Source: Ensifer oleiphilus
GTDB lineage: Bacteria > Pseudomonadota > Alphaproteobacteria > Rhizobiales > Rhizobiaceae
Direction: 5' to 3'
Assembly (NCBI RefSeq): GCF_013371465.1
Contig: NZ_JABWDU010000012.1
Coordinates: forward strand, 78,129 to 142,128
DNA: 64,000 nt
Shown here: in pieces, positions 36,098 through 46,682 of the stretch
Layout of the letters: the number at the start of each line of letters is the position of its first letter
How positions within the stretch are numbered: the first letter of the stretch is position 1
Notes under the pieces: generated by a model
The model's input: only the letters and a program-made list of their open reading frames with translations
Database searches by the model: none
Told to the model about the DNA's origin: nothing
Position numbers and translations under genes: made by a program

Positions 36098-36835
36098 TCA
36101 GCGGGGCGTTCGCAGCATGGAGCGGTAGCGCATCTGGCTGTTTTTCAGGTGAGCGCGCATCGCGGCGCGAGCCGCCGTCTCATCACCATCCTGAATCGCG
36201 ATGAGAATCGCTTCGTGTTCATCGACGAGCCGCTCGATGTCAGCCGGGGGCAGTGTCGTCTCTTCACCGTTCTCGGTGACAGCCCGCCGGGGAATGAGCG
36301 TCGGGCCGAGCATTTGCAGGAATTCGCCGAACCGGGGATTATTGGTCGCCTGGGCAATTGCGAGGTGGAAGGCGAAATCGGCCTCGGCGCTGGGCCGGCC
36401 CTCGGCCGAACTTGTGCGGAAGGCATCGAGCGCCTCCACGATCTTTTCCTCCTGCCCTGGGGAGCGCCGCAGCGCGGCAAGGCCGGCGGCATCGCCTTCC
36501 ACGGCCGTACGCAGTTCGAGCATCTCGATCAGCGACGACACGCGGGCGAGGTCTACATTCTGAAATGGACGGCGTTCGGCCAGGGCAGGATCAAGAACAA
36601 AGACGCCTGCGCCCTGGCGCGGTTCCACCAGCCCATCGGAACGAAGGGCCGCGATCGCCTCGCGCACCACCGTGCGGCTCACTCCGAACTCTTGCGTCAG
36701 TTGGGCTTCTGAGGGCAGCCGGTCGCCTGGCCTGTGGTGCCCCTTGGAAATGCGGACGCGAAGCGCATCCGCAACCTTGACCACCAGCGTCGTGGTTTGC
36801 AGGGGCGCTGTATCTTGGGCTGTCGCTTTCGTCAT
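36098..36835 (-). CDS. GntR-family regulator, FadR/FCD subfamily (second copy)
   Basis: This 245-residue protein is similar in layout to the regulator 50 bp downstream: winged helix with PGDRLPSEAQLTQEFGVSRTVVREAIAALRSDGLVEPRQGAG, then an FCD domain with AEADFAFHLAIAQATNNPRF and DEHEAILIAIQDGD. Two adjacent FCD regulators suggest a duplication with divergence to different ligands, for example unsaturated uronates versus galactarate. The start is uncertain: 36835 is used, and an in-frame ATG lies at 36847. Confidence 0.92.
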   Translation of the reverse strand: MTKATAQDTAPLQTTTLVVKVADALRVRISKGHHRPGDRLPSEAQLTQEFGVSRTVVREAIAALRSDGLVEPRQGAGVFVLDPALAERRPFQNVDLARVSSLIEMLELRTAVEGDAAGLAALRRSPGQEEKIVEALDAFRTSSAEGRPSAEADFAFHLAIAQATNNPRFGEFLQMLGPTLIPRRAVTENGEETTLPPADIERLVDEHEAILIAIQDGDETAARAAMRAHLKNSQMRYRSMLRTPR

Positions 36836-36916
36836 ACACTTAGCCATTCGATGCAAGAGTCGGTCATCCGCTGTTGGTTGTGGATACGCCATTGCCAGGC
36901 AATGGCGCAATCCGTG

Positions 36917-38434
36917 CTAACTCGATTTGAGGTCCTCGCACTGCAGCGCCTCGGGAATGTTCTGATAGGAGACCGGCCTCAGGAACCTTCGGATAGACAG
37001 GGTCCCGACGGATGTGGCGCCGAAGTTGGTGGATGCGGGGTATGGGCCGCCGTGCACCATGGCGTCGCAGACTTCGACCCCTGTCGGGTAGCCGTTTGCA
37101 AGCACGCGACCTGCCTTGCGCTCAAGGATGGGCAGCAGTCTGAGCGCCATTGGCGTGTCGGCCTCATCTAGATGCAGCGTGGCAGTGAGTTGACCAGCAA
37201 AGCTCCTTGCCACCGCAAGCATCTCCTCGATCGTCTCGACGGTAACGATAAGGCCGAGGGGGCCGAACACCTCTTCGGCGAGCGCGTGGTTGGAGAGCCA
37301 GTCCTTGGCGCAAACCCGGAAAAGGTAGGGCGTGGCGTGGCGAAGATCGCAGGAGGTGGCAAGGACCTCGCGAACACCGGCACCCGCTGCGATGCGCACG
37401 CGTCCCTCGCGATATGCCTCCGCCATGCCACTTGTCAGCATGACCTGCGGACCGACGTCGCCAAGGACGCCGCGAGTCGCCTCGGCGAATGCGTCGGCGT
37501 GGCCGGATAGGATCACGGCGATGCCGGGATTGGTGCAGAACTGGCCGGCTCCCATCGTCAGCGAACCTGCCCAGCCTCGTGCGATCTCGGCGCCGCGGGC
37601 CTTCGCCGCTTCCGGCAAGATGAACATCGGGTTCACCGAACCGAGTTCGCCGAAGAAGGGAATGGGTTCGGGGCGTGAAACGCAGAGATCGAAAAGCGCA
37701 CGGCCGCCGGCCAGAGAACCGGTAAAGCCGACCGCCTTGATGAGCGGGTGCGTGACGAGCGCCGTGCCGACATCGCGGCGGCCGCCCTGGATCAGCGAGA
37801 ACACGCCCGGGTGCAGCCCGTGTTTCCTGATAGCCGCATCGGCTGCTTCCGCCACGATTTCGCTGGTGCCCGGGTGGGCCGAGTGACCCTTGACGATGAC
37901 CGGGCAGCCGGCAGCAAGCGCGGAGGCGGTGTCGCCGCCCATGGTCGAAAAGGCGAGCGGAAAGTTGGACGCGCCGAAGACGGCGACGGGACCGATGGGG
38001 CGCTGCAGGAGGCGAATATCGGGCCGGGGCAGGGGTGTGCGGTTCGGTAGTGCCTCGTCATGACGGCGGTCGAGGTATTCGCCCTTGCGTATGTGGGACG
38101 CAAACAGGCGCAATTGCCCGGTCGTGCGGCCGCGTTCGCCTTCGAGCCGGCCGGCCGGCAAACCGGTCTCCGAAGTCCCGATTTCGGTAATTTCGGCGCC
38201 ACGGGCTTCGATCTCGTCGGCAATGGCGTCGAGGAAGGCGGCGCGTGTCTCGCGTGAAGAATAGCCATAGGACCAGAAGGCATCCTCGGCGGCTTCAGCC
38301 GCCTTGTTCACCAGATCGACCGTGCCGACGGAAAAATCGAAGGCATCGCCGTGGGCGGGTTCGCTGCGGAACGTAGGCTGCGTTGCGAGCCATTCGCCCG
38401 CAACCAGATGCTTGCCATGCGGCACATATGCCAT
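36917..38434 (-). CDS. NAD(P)-dependent aldehyde dehydrogenase, 2,5-dioxovalerate type
   Basis: This 505-residue aldehyde dehydrogenase is of the alpha-ketoglutaric semialdehyde group. It has FGASNFPLAFSTMGGDTASALAAGCPVIVKGHSAHPGTSE (cofactor region), FTGSLAGGRALFD, the general-base Glu in FGELGSVNP, and the nucleophile Cys in GAGQFCTNPG. This subgroup oxidises 2,5-dioxopentanoate, the product of KdgD, to 2-oxoglutarate. That agrees with kdgD and gci 2-4 kb away. A longer frame exists, but ATG 38434 has AAGGAGTAGAG upstream. Confidence 0.9.
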   Translation of the reverse strand: MAYVPHGKHLVAGEWLATQPTFRSEPAHGDAFDFSVGTVDLVNKAAEAAEDAFWSYGYSSRETRAAFLDAIADEIEARGAEITEIGTSETGLPAGRLEGERGRTTGQLRLFASHIRKGEYLDRRHDEALPNRTPLPRPDIRLLQRPIGPVAVFGASNFPLAFSTMGGDTASALAAGCPVIVKGHSAHPGTSEIVAEAADAAIRKHGLHPGVFSLIQGGRRDVGTALVTHPLIKAVGFTGSLAGGRALFDLCVSRPEPIPFFGELGSVNPMFILPEAAKARGAEIARGWAGSLTMGAGQFCTNPGIAVILSGHADAFAEATRGVLGDVGPQVMLTSGMAEAYREGRVRIAAGAGVREVLATSCDLRHATPYLFRVCAKDWLSNHALAEEVFGPLGLIVTVETIEEMLAVARSFAGQLTATLHLDEADTPMALRLLPILERKAGRVLANGYPTGVEVCDAMVHGGPYPASTNFGATSVGTLSIRRFLRPVSYQNIPEALQCEDLKSS

Positions 38435-38799
38435 TTCTCTACTCCTTGAAGATCGGATTGCTGACGAAGCCGCCACCCTGAAAACGGAGCATCGGGTCGC
38501 TCGGGTGTGGCTTCTGCGTGTGTCTGGCAATGCGCGTCCGATGGGTCTCCGCATTGTCTTTTGGCTTCCAGCGTCAGCAGGAAAGATGTTGCTGGGCGCT
38601 CCGACCCGAGCGCAGCGAAGTGCGTTTGATCCTGACGAATTGCCGGCTTTCCAGCCGTGGCTCCGCGCCCACGGTCCGATGATCGCCTTACCCCGAACAT
38701 TTTCGCGTCGCTTCAGCGGACATCTTGACCTCGACAAACATATCATACAATAACGGTAACATATATGATATGTAGTCTACAACATGATGGAGGAAATTA
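38435..38799. promoter_or_regulatory. Divergent promoter region of aldehyde dehydrogenase and kduI, with inverted-repeat operator
   Basis: This 365-bp spacer lacks a gene. Close to kduI it holds CATATCATA (38739-38747) and its exact inverted copy TATGATATG (38764-38772). TATCATACAA (38741-38750) overlaps the first arm and is the reverse complement of the TTGTATGATA word shared across the island. The spacing of 16 bases between arms fits binding by two regulator dimers. Confidence 0.6.
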
Positions 38800-39624
38800 A
38801 TGCTGACCGTCGAAACAAGGCAGGCCGTTAATCCGGAATACGCCAAAACGCTCGATACGTCGGGGCTTCGCAAGCATTTCCTGGCGCAGGAGATGTTTAA
38901 AACCGGAGAAATCCGGCTGATCTACACGCACTATGACCGCTTCGTTATCGGAGGGGCAGTGCCCGGCGAAAAGCCGCTTGCGCTGGACAAGGTGGAGGAA
39001 ACAAAGACCCCGTCATTCCTCGATCGTCGTGAGATGGGCATCGTCAACATCGGCGAGACCGGAACGGTGGCGGCCGGTGGGCAGGTCTACACGTTGAACC
39101 GCGGCGATGTGCTCTATCTCGGTGCTGGCACGGGAAGCGTGACCTTTGCGGGCGGTGGCCGTTTCTACATCACGTCCTGCCCCGCCCACCGCAGCCTGCC
39201 GGCGCGCCTTATCACTGCTTCCGAAAGCAAGGAGGTGAAAATGGGCGCGTCGGAAACCTCCAACAAGCGCACCATCAACCAGTTCATCCACCCGCTGGTG
39301 ATGGAGAGTTGCCAGCTGGTTCTTGGTTACACGACACTGGAGGACGGCTCCGTCTGGAACACCATCCCCTCGCATATCCATGACCGGCGCATGGAGGCCT
39401 ATCTCTATTTCGGCATGGATGAGAAGTCCCGGGTACTCCATCTGATGGGCGAGCCGCAGGAGACCCGCCACCTGTTCATTTCGAACGAGGAGGGTGCCCT
39501 GTCTCCGCCCTGGTCCATCCATTCCGGCGCGGGTATCGGCTCCTACACCTTCATCTGGGCCATGGCCGGCGACAATGTCGACTACACAGACATGGACTTT
39601 ATTCAGCCGGAGGATCTCAAATGA
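38800..39624 (+). CDS. kduI: 5-dehydro-4-deoxy-D-glucuronate isomerase
   Basis: This 274-residue KduI converts 5-keto-4-deoxyuronate to 2,5-diketo-3-deoxygluconate in pectin catabolism. Diagnostic parts: GEIRLIYTHYDRFVIGGAVPG near the N-terminus, then the zinc site IPSHIHDRRMEAYLYF (two His and a Glu) with the later His in PPWSIHSG. Length matches the family. The start follows GGAGGAAATTA. It overlaps kduD by four bases, so the two are coupled. Confidence 0.97.
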   Translation: MLTVETRQAVNPEYAKTLDTSGLRKHFLAQEMFKTGEIRLIYTHYDRFVIGGAVPGEKPLALDKVEETKTPSFLDRREMGIVNIGETGTVAAGGQVYTLNRGDVLYLGAGTGSVTFAGGGRFYITSCPAHRSLPARLITASESKEVKMGASETSNKRTINQFIHPLVMESCQLVLGYTTLEDGSVWNTIPSHIHDRRMEAYLYFGMDEKSRVLHLMGEPQETRHLFISNEEGALSPPWSIHSGAGIGSYTFIWAMAGDNVDYTDMDFIQPEDLK

Positions 39625-40364
39625 GCAATTCCTTTTCGCTTGAAGGACGCAAAGCTCTGGTCACAGGCTCTAACACGGGCCTCGGTCAAGCGATTGCCGT
39701 CGGGCTCGCTGCTGCAGGGGCGGAGGTTCTGTGCGCTGCGCGTCGTGCGCCCGACGAGACGCTGGATCTGATCACCAAGGCCGGTGGCAAGGCTGGTGGC
39801 CTTTCCCTCGATTTTGCCGATCCCATGGCCGCGCGAGACATATTCCAGGATCAGGGTATCGACATCCTGGTCAACAACGCCGGCATCATTCGGCGCGCTG
39901 ACGCGGTCGACTTTACCGAGGACGACTGGGATGCGGTGATGGATGTAAACCTGAAGGCACTCTTCTTCACGACCCAGGCGTTCGCAAAGGAGTTGCTGGC
40001 CAAAGGTCGCCTGGGAAAAGTGGTCAATATTGCATCGCTGCTTTCGTTCCAGGGCGGGATCCGCGTCCCGTCCTACACAGCGGCGAAACACGGCGTCGCC
40101 GGCCTCACCAAGCTGCTTGCAAATGAATGGGCGGCCAAGGGCATCAATGTCAACGCGGTCGCGCCCGGCTATATCGAAACCAACAACACTGAAGCACTTC
40201 GTGCCGACGCCGGCCGCAACAAGGCCATCCTCGAGCGTATTCCGGCCAATCGATGGGGTCGACCAGAGGACGTCGCCGGTGCAGCGGTCTTCCTGTCTTC
40301 GGCAGCAGCGGACTACGTTCACGGTGCTATTCTCAACGTGGACGGTGGATGGCTGGCGCGCTGA
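39621..40364 (+). CDS. kduD: 2-deoxy-D-gluconate / 2-keto-3-deoxygluconate 5-dehydrogenase
   Basis: This 247-residue classical SDR has the coenzyme loop TGSNTGLGQAIA, NNAGI, catalytic Ser in NIASLLSFQGG and the YTAAK pair. KduD reduces 2,5-diketo-3-deoxygluconate to 2-keto-3-deoxygluconate (KDG). The kduI-kduD overlap (ATGA) is the standard arrangement. The kinase and aldolase (KdgK, KdgA) that would finish KDG catabolism are not in the window. Confidence 0.95.
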   Translation: MSNSFSLEGRKALVTGSNTGLGQAIAVGLAAAGAEVLCAARRAPDETLDLITKAGGKAGGLSLDFADPMAARDIFQDQGIDILVNNAGIIRRADAVDFTEDDWDAVMDVNLKALFFTTQAFAKELLAKGRLGKVVNIASLLSFQGGIRVPSYTAAKHGVAGLTKLLANEWAAKGINVNAVAPGYIETNNTEALRADAGRNKAILERIPANRWGRPEDVAGAAVFLSSAAADYVHGAILNVDGGWLAR

Positions 40365-40381
40365 TCGCCTACTCACTATAG

Positions 40382-40404
40382 TTATCATATAACTTGTATG
40401 ATAA
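40382..40404. promoter_or_regulatory. Double GntR-type operator before kdgD
   Basis: TTATCATATAA (40382-40392) and TTGTATGATAA (40394-40404) are adjacent inverted near-copies separated by one base. They lie 66 bp upstream of the kdgD start and just after kduD. Confidence 0.6.
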
Positions 40405-40421
40405 CTTATTGACAGATGTAG

Positions 40422-41381
<960 letters not shown>

Positions 41382-41404
41382 CACGCCGCACCCGGAGGAA
41401 CTCG

Positions 41405-42541
41405 ATGAAGATCACCGCCGTTCGCACGCATCTCCTGGAGCATCGGCTCGGCACGCCGTTCGAAAGCGCCTCCATGCGCTTTGACCGGCGCGCCCATGTC
41501 CTGGTGGAGATCGAATGCGATGACGGAACGACCGGTTGGGGCGAATGTCTCGGCCCGGCCAGGCCCAATGCGGCGGTGGTCGCAGCCTATTCCAGCTGGC
41601 TGATCGGTCAGGACCCGCGACAGACCGAGAAGATCTGGGCGGTGCTCTACAACGCACTGCGTGATCAGGGACAACGCGGTCTGACCATCACCGCGCTGTC
41701 GGGCATCGACATTGCGCTCTGGGACATCAAGGGCAAGCACTATGGTGCCTCGGTCTCCGTGCTTCTTGGCGGTCGCTGGCGCGAAAGCGTGCGCGCCTAT
41801 GCGACCGGTAGCTTCAAGCGCGACAGCGTCGACCGGATATCCGACAACGCCAATGAGATGGCGGAGCGACGCGCACAGGGGTTCCACGCCTGCAAGATCA
41901 AGATCGGCTTCGGCGTCGACGAGGACCTGGGCGTCATACGCGCAGTGCGCGAGGCGATAGGCGCCGACATGCGGCTGATGATCGACGCCAACCATGGCTA
42001 CACAGTCACCGAAGCCATCCGGCTCGGAAAGGCGGCGGCGGAATACGACGTCGACTGGTTCGAAGAGCCGGTCGTGCCCGAGCAGCTCTCCGCCTACCGG
42101 GATGTCCGTGTTGGTCAGCCCATTCCGGTCGCCGGCGGCGAGACCTGGCATACGCGCTACGGCATGTGGTCCGCGCTCGAGAACCGCGCGGTTGACATTC
42201 TCCAGCCGGACCTTTGCGGCTGCGGCGGCTTTTCCGAGGCACAGAAGATTGCGAGCCTTGCGACGCTTCATGGCGTTCGTATCGTGCCGCATGTCTGGGG
42301 AACGGGCGTGCAGATCGCCGCCGCCCTGCAATTCATGGCGGCGATGGTGCCTGATCCGGTCCGCGCCAATCCGGTCGAGCCGATCATGGAGTTCGATCGC
42401 ACGGAAAACCCGTTCCGTCAGGCAGTGTTGAAGACGCCACTCGAAGCCGTCAACGGCGTGGTCGCCATTCCGGACGGGCCTGGTCTCGGGATCGAGGTCA
42501 ATCGCAGTGCGCTCGTGGAATTCAAGATGCCGGAAACCTGA
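41405..42541 (+). CDS. gci: D-galactarolactone cycloisomerase
   Basis: This 378-residue enolase-superfamily enzyme opens galactaro-1,4-lactone (and glucaro-lactone) to 5-keto-4-deoxyglucarate, the KdgD substrate. It has K164-I-K166, metal ligands D194, E220 and E246, and H296 in VPHVWGTGVQ. By memory, these positions and most of the wording match Agrobacterium Gci. It is in an operon with kdgD. The lactone would come from uronate dehydrogenase and lactone isomerase, neither of which I find in the window. Confidence 0.95.
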   Translation: MKITAVRTHLLEHRLGTPFESASMRFDRRAHVLVEIECDDGTTGWGECLGPARPNAAVVAAYSSWLIGQDPRQTEKIWAVLYNALRDQGQRGLTITALSGIDIALWDIKGKHYGASVSVLLGGRWRESVRAYATGSFKRDSVDRISDNANEMAERRAQGFHACKIKIGFGVDEDLGVIRAVREAIGADMRLMIDANHGYTVTEAIRLGKAAAEYDVDWFEEPVVPEQLSAYRDVRVGQPIPVAGGETWHTRYGMWSALENRAVDILQPDLCGCGGFSEAQKIASLATLHGVRIVPHVWGTGVQIAAALQFMAAMVPDPVRANPVEPIMEFDRTENPFRQAVLKTPLEAVNGVVAIPDGPGLGIEVNRSALVEFKMPET

Positions 42542-42640
42542 CGAAGGTCGCGTCCCACGGCAGGCCCTGGGACAGTTTGCTATGCCCCCATCCGCACTTG
42601 CTGTTTTGAAATTGCGAAGTCGATGCGACCATAGATCGTT

Positions 42641-43573
42641 CTACACCCGTTGCTTCTGCATTGCGCGGGCCGTGGCAAGACGGATTTCCTGTTCCGGCTC
42701 GTCCAGCTGCAGCAAGCCGCCGTGTCGGCTCTGGTGAACCTTGTTCATATGCCCGCGGGGGCTGAGGCCAAGCGTGCGCTTGAACATGCGCGAGAAATAA
42801 TAGGGGTCGGCATAGCCGACTTCCGCAGCCGCGGCGGCAACCGAAAGCCCACCCTCCAGAAAATGCATGGCGCGCTCCATGCGCTTGAGCTCCTGGTACT
42901 TGCGCGGCGTGCGGCCCACTCGCTTCTGGAACTCGCGCAGGAAATAATCGGCGTTGTAGGGAGAGGTGTCGACCGCCTTTGCGGCAATCTCGGGATCGAG
43001 CGGATGGGCCGAGATCATCGTTGCTGCCTTCATTACCGCAAGATCGATCGCATCCGCTCCCTCTGGCTGATAGGTGGCATGGTCGCGCCAGCCGAGAAAG
43101 GCATCCTCGATGAAGGCGATGAGCAGGACCATGAAAAGGTGATGTTGACCGAGCGAGACGGAGGAGGGCGGCGCGCTCTGGCGATAGTGGCGGGCGATCG
43201 GCTCGAGAAACGACCAACGGCTCAGTTGCAGCTTCGGTCTCAGGTTCATCTGCGCGATCAGGTTGTGGCGACCATAGATGTCGAGGGTAAAGTGCTGCGC
43301 CACGCCGATATATGTCTCGCGTCCCTCGTTCCAGCCAACGAAGCGTTGGCCGCCGCTGATCAGCATCGCATCGCCCGGCTCCATGACGCATGGCTGGCCG
43401 TCGATCAGGTAGTGGCCGCGGCCTTCGAGGCAGATGATGAGATCGTCGACCGGGTTGGATTTGTCGATCCTCCAGGTTTGCGAGTGCTCCATGCGGATCG
43501 CTGCTCGCGTCAGATTGAGCGTCAATGCTGCAGGCGGGATTGCGGATAGAATTCCACCTTCGATTTCGTCCAT
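42641..43573 (-). CDS. AraC-family transcriptional regulator
   Basis: This 310-residue protein has an N-terminal cupin-like sensor (about 20-150, with EGRGHYLIDGQPCVMEPGDAML). The C-terminal double helix-turn-helix (about 205-295) includes FLREFQKRVGRTPRKYQELKRMERAMHFLEGG and VAAAAAEVGYADPYYFSRMFKRTLGLSPRGH. It is divergent from the togMNAB-like operon, so it probably activates oligogalacturonide uptake and the GH28/GH105 genes in response to a pectin-derived sugar. Confidence 0.94.
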   Translation of the reverse strand: MDEIEGGILSAIPPAALTLNLTRAAIRMEHSQTWRIDKSNPVDDLIICLEGRGHYLIDGQPCVMEPGDAMLISGGQRFVGWNEGRETYIGVAQHFTLDIYGRHNLIAQMNLRPKLQLSRWSFLEPIARHYRQSAPPSSVSLGQHHLFMVLLIAFIEDAFLGWRDHATYQPEGADAIDLAVMKAATMISAHPLDPEIAAKAVDTSPYNADYFLREFQKRVGRTPRKYQELKRMERAMHFLEGGLSVAAAAAEVGYADPYYFSRMFKRTLGLSPRGHMNKVHQSRHGGLLQLDEPEQEIRLATARAMQKQRV

Positions 43574-43718
43574 CTTTTTCCTTCCCTTTGTGAATTCATT
43601 CTGATCTGAAAATACGCGAATGTCACCGCATAAACCGCTTCTTCTGGGGAGGAGATCGGTTCGTGGGATACGGTAGGGCGCCGCCGCTCACGTTTCCCGC
43701 ACCGAATTGGGAGCCTGA

Positions 43719-43728
43719 TTTGTACAAA
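43719..43728. promoter_or_regulatory. Palindrome in the araC/togM divergent promoter
   Basis: TTTGTACAAA is a perfect 10-bp palindrome 48 bp before the permease start. It could be an operator for the AraC or a GntR protein. It differs in its centre from the TTGTATGACAA word. Confidence 0.35.
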
Positions 43729-43775
43729 ATAGCATCTACATTCACCGCACTCAGGTGCCGCCCGGGAGGGAGGCC

Positions 43776-44657
43776 ATGAAGATGCAGCGTCTTTTGGGGC
43801 TGGGCTATCTCACCCCCTATATCGTCGGCCTTCTGGTCTTTACGGCGATCCCGTTCATCGGGTCGTTGTATCTGAGCTTCACCAGCTACGACCTGATGAG
43901 CGAGCCGCGTTGGACGGGGCTTGCCAACTATGAGCGGCTCTTCACGCGCGATCGAACCTTCATCAAGTCGCTGAACGTCACGCTGCTCTACGTATTTCTG
44001 ACTGTGCCTTTGAAGCTTGCTTTCGCGCTCTTCATTGCTGCGATCCTCAACTACAAGCTGGCGTTCATCGGCCTCTTTCGAACGGCCTTCTACGTTCCGT
44101 CGATCCTCGGCGGCTCGATCGCCATTGCCGTTCTCTGGCGCTACATCTTCGCCACGGAAGGTCTGGCCAACATGGCATTGGCGACGATCGGCCTTTCCCC
44201 GGTCGATTGGTTCGGTGATCCGACCAACGCGCTTTTCACCATCACGCTCTTGCGCTGCTGGCAGTTCGGCTCAGCCATGGTGATCTTCCTTGCGGCGCTG
44301 CAGTCGATCGACAAGTCGCTCTACGAAGCGGCAGCCATCGACGGCGCAGGCAAGGTGCGCACCTTCTTCTTCATCACCTTGCCACTGCTGACGCCGGTCA
44401 TCTTCTTCAACCTCATCATGCAGATGGTTCAGGCGTTCCAGGAATTCAACGGCCCCTACATCATCACGCAGGGCGGTCCCCTGAAGTCCACTTATCTCCT
44501 GCCACTCTACATTTACGACGAGGCCTTCAAGAAGTTCAACATGGGCTATGCCTCGTCGATCGCCTGGGTCCTGTTCGCCATCATAACCGTGCTGACCCTG
44601 GTTGCGTTCTGGTCTTCCAAGAAGTGGGTCTTCTATGCCGGCGACAAAAGGAGCTGA
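43776..44657 (+). CDS. togM: Oligogalacturonide-type ABC transporter permease (MalF family)
   Basis: This 293-residue permease has six membrane segments. These include LGYLTPYIVGLLVFTAIPFIGSLYLSF at the start and the EAA loop YEAAAIDGAGKVRTFFFITLPLLTPVIFF. The order permease-permease-ATPase-binding protein, together with the following GH28 and GH105 genes, matches the togMNAB arrangement of pectin-degrading bacteria. The symbol rests on context and on the likeness of the binding protein. GGGAGG precedes ATG 43776. Confidence 0.82.
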   Translation: MKMQRLLGLGYLTPYIVGLLVFTAIPFIGSLYLSFTSYDLMSEPRWTGLANYERLFTRDRTFIKSLNVTLLYVFLTVPLKLAFALFIAAILNYKLAFIGLFRTAFYVPSILGGSIAIAVLWRYIFATEGLANMALATIGLSPVDWFGDPTNALFTITLLRCWQFGSAMVIFLAALQSIDKSLYEAAAIDGAGKVRTFFFITLPLLTPVIFFNLIMQMVQAFQEFNGPYIITQGGPLKSTYLLPLYIYDEAFKKFNMGYASSIAWVLFAIITVLTLVAFWSSKKWVFYAGDKRS

Positions 44658-44663
44658 TCTGCG

Positions 44664-45545
44664 ATGACCGACCTTACCTTCAACGACCGCCAGGCGATGC
44701 GCCGCGCTAGGCTTAGCCTGATCTCGACGGCGATCCGCTATATCCTGCTCTGTGTCGTCGGCTTCGTGATGCTCTATCCGCTGATCTGGCTGGTCGGCGC
44801 GAGCTTCAAGACGAATTCCGAAATATTCGCAGGCGCCGGCTTCCTGCCGGAGAACCCGACTGCTGATGGCTACATCAAGGGCTGGCAGACATCGACGCCC
44901 TACACGTTTGGCCGCTTCTTCTGGAATTCGTTCCTGATCATCCTGCCGAAGGTGATCGGCACCGCTATTTCCTGCACGTTGGCGGCCTATGCCTTCGCCC
45001 GGTTCGATTTCCCCTTGAAGAAAATCCTGTTCGGCTCTGTGATCGCGATCCTGCTTTTGCCCAATGTCGTCACCCGCATCCCGCAGTATATTCTGTTCCG
45101 CGACCTCGGCTGGCTCGACAGCTTCCTGCCGCTCTGGGTGCCTTCGGCGCTCGCCGGCGATGCCTTCTTCGTCTTCATGCTGGTGCAATTCCTGCGCTCG
45201 TTGCCGACAGACATGGAGGAGGCGGCACGGGTCGATGGCGCCAACAGCCTCCAGACGCTGATCTACATCGTCGTCCCGATGCTCGCTCCGGCACTGATCT
45301 CGGTGTGCCTGTTCCAGTTCATGTGGACCATGAACGATTTCCTCGGGCCGCTGATCTACCTGTCCTCCGTGGACAAGTATCCGGTCAGTCTTGCGCTCAA
45401 ACTTTCCATCGACACGACGGAAGCGTTCGAATGGAACCGCATCCTGGCGATGTCGGTGCTGACGATCGCACCCGCGCTGATCGTCTTCTTCGCTGCACAA
45501 CGATACTTCATCGAAGGGATCTCCTCCGGGGGGATCAAGGGCTGA
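44664..45545 (+). CDS. togN: Oligogalacturonide-type ABC transporter permease (MalG family)
   Basis: This 293-residue permease has hydrophobic segments starting with YILLCVVGFVMLYPLIWLVGASFK, and the EAA loop MEEAARVDGANSLQTLIYIVVPMLAPALISV. It lies six bases after the upstream permease and two bases before the ATPase gene, so the operon is tight. It forms the channel with TogM. Confidence 0.82.
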   Translation: MTDLTFNDRQAMRRARLSLISTAIRYILLCVVGFVMLYPLIWLVGASFKTNSEIFAGAGFLPENPTADGYIKGWQTSTPYTFGRFFWNSFLIILPKVIGTAISCTLAAYAFARFDFPLKKILFGSVIAILLLPNVVTRIPQYILFRDLGWLDSFLPLWVPSALAGDAFFVFMLVQFLRSLPTDMEEAARVDGANSLQTLIYIVVPMLAPALISVCLFQFMWTMNDFLGPLIYLSSVDKYPVSLALKLSIDTTEAFEWNRILAMSVLTIAPALIVFFAAQRYFIEGISSGGIKG

Positions 45546-45547
45546 CC

Positions 45548-46642
<1,095 letters not shown>

Positions 46643-46682
46643 GGAGGCGACGTTGAGCCCTGTATCAACACGGAGGAGAAGC

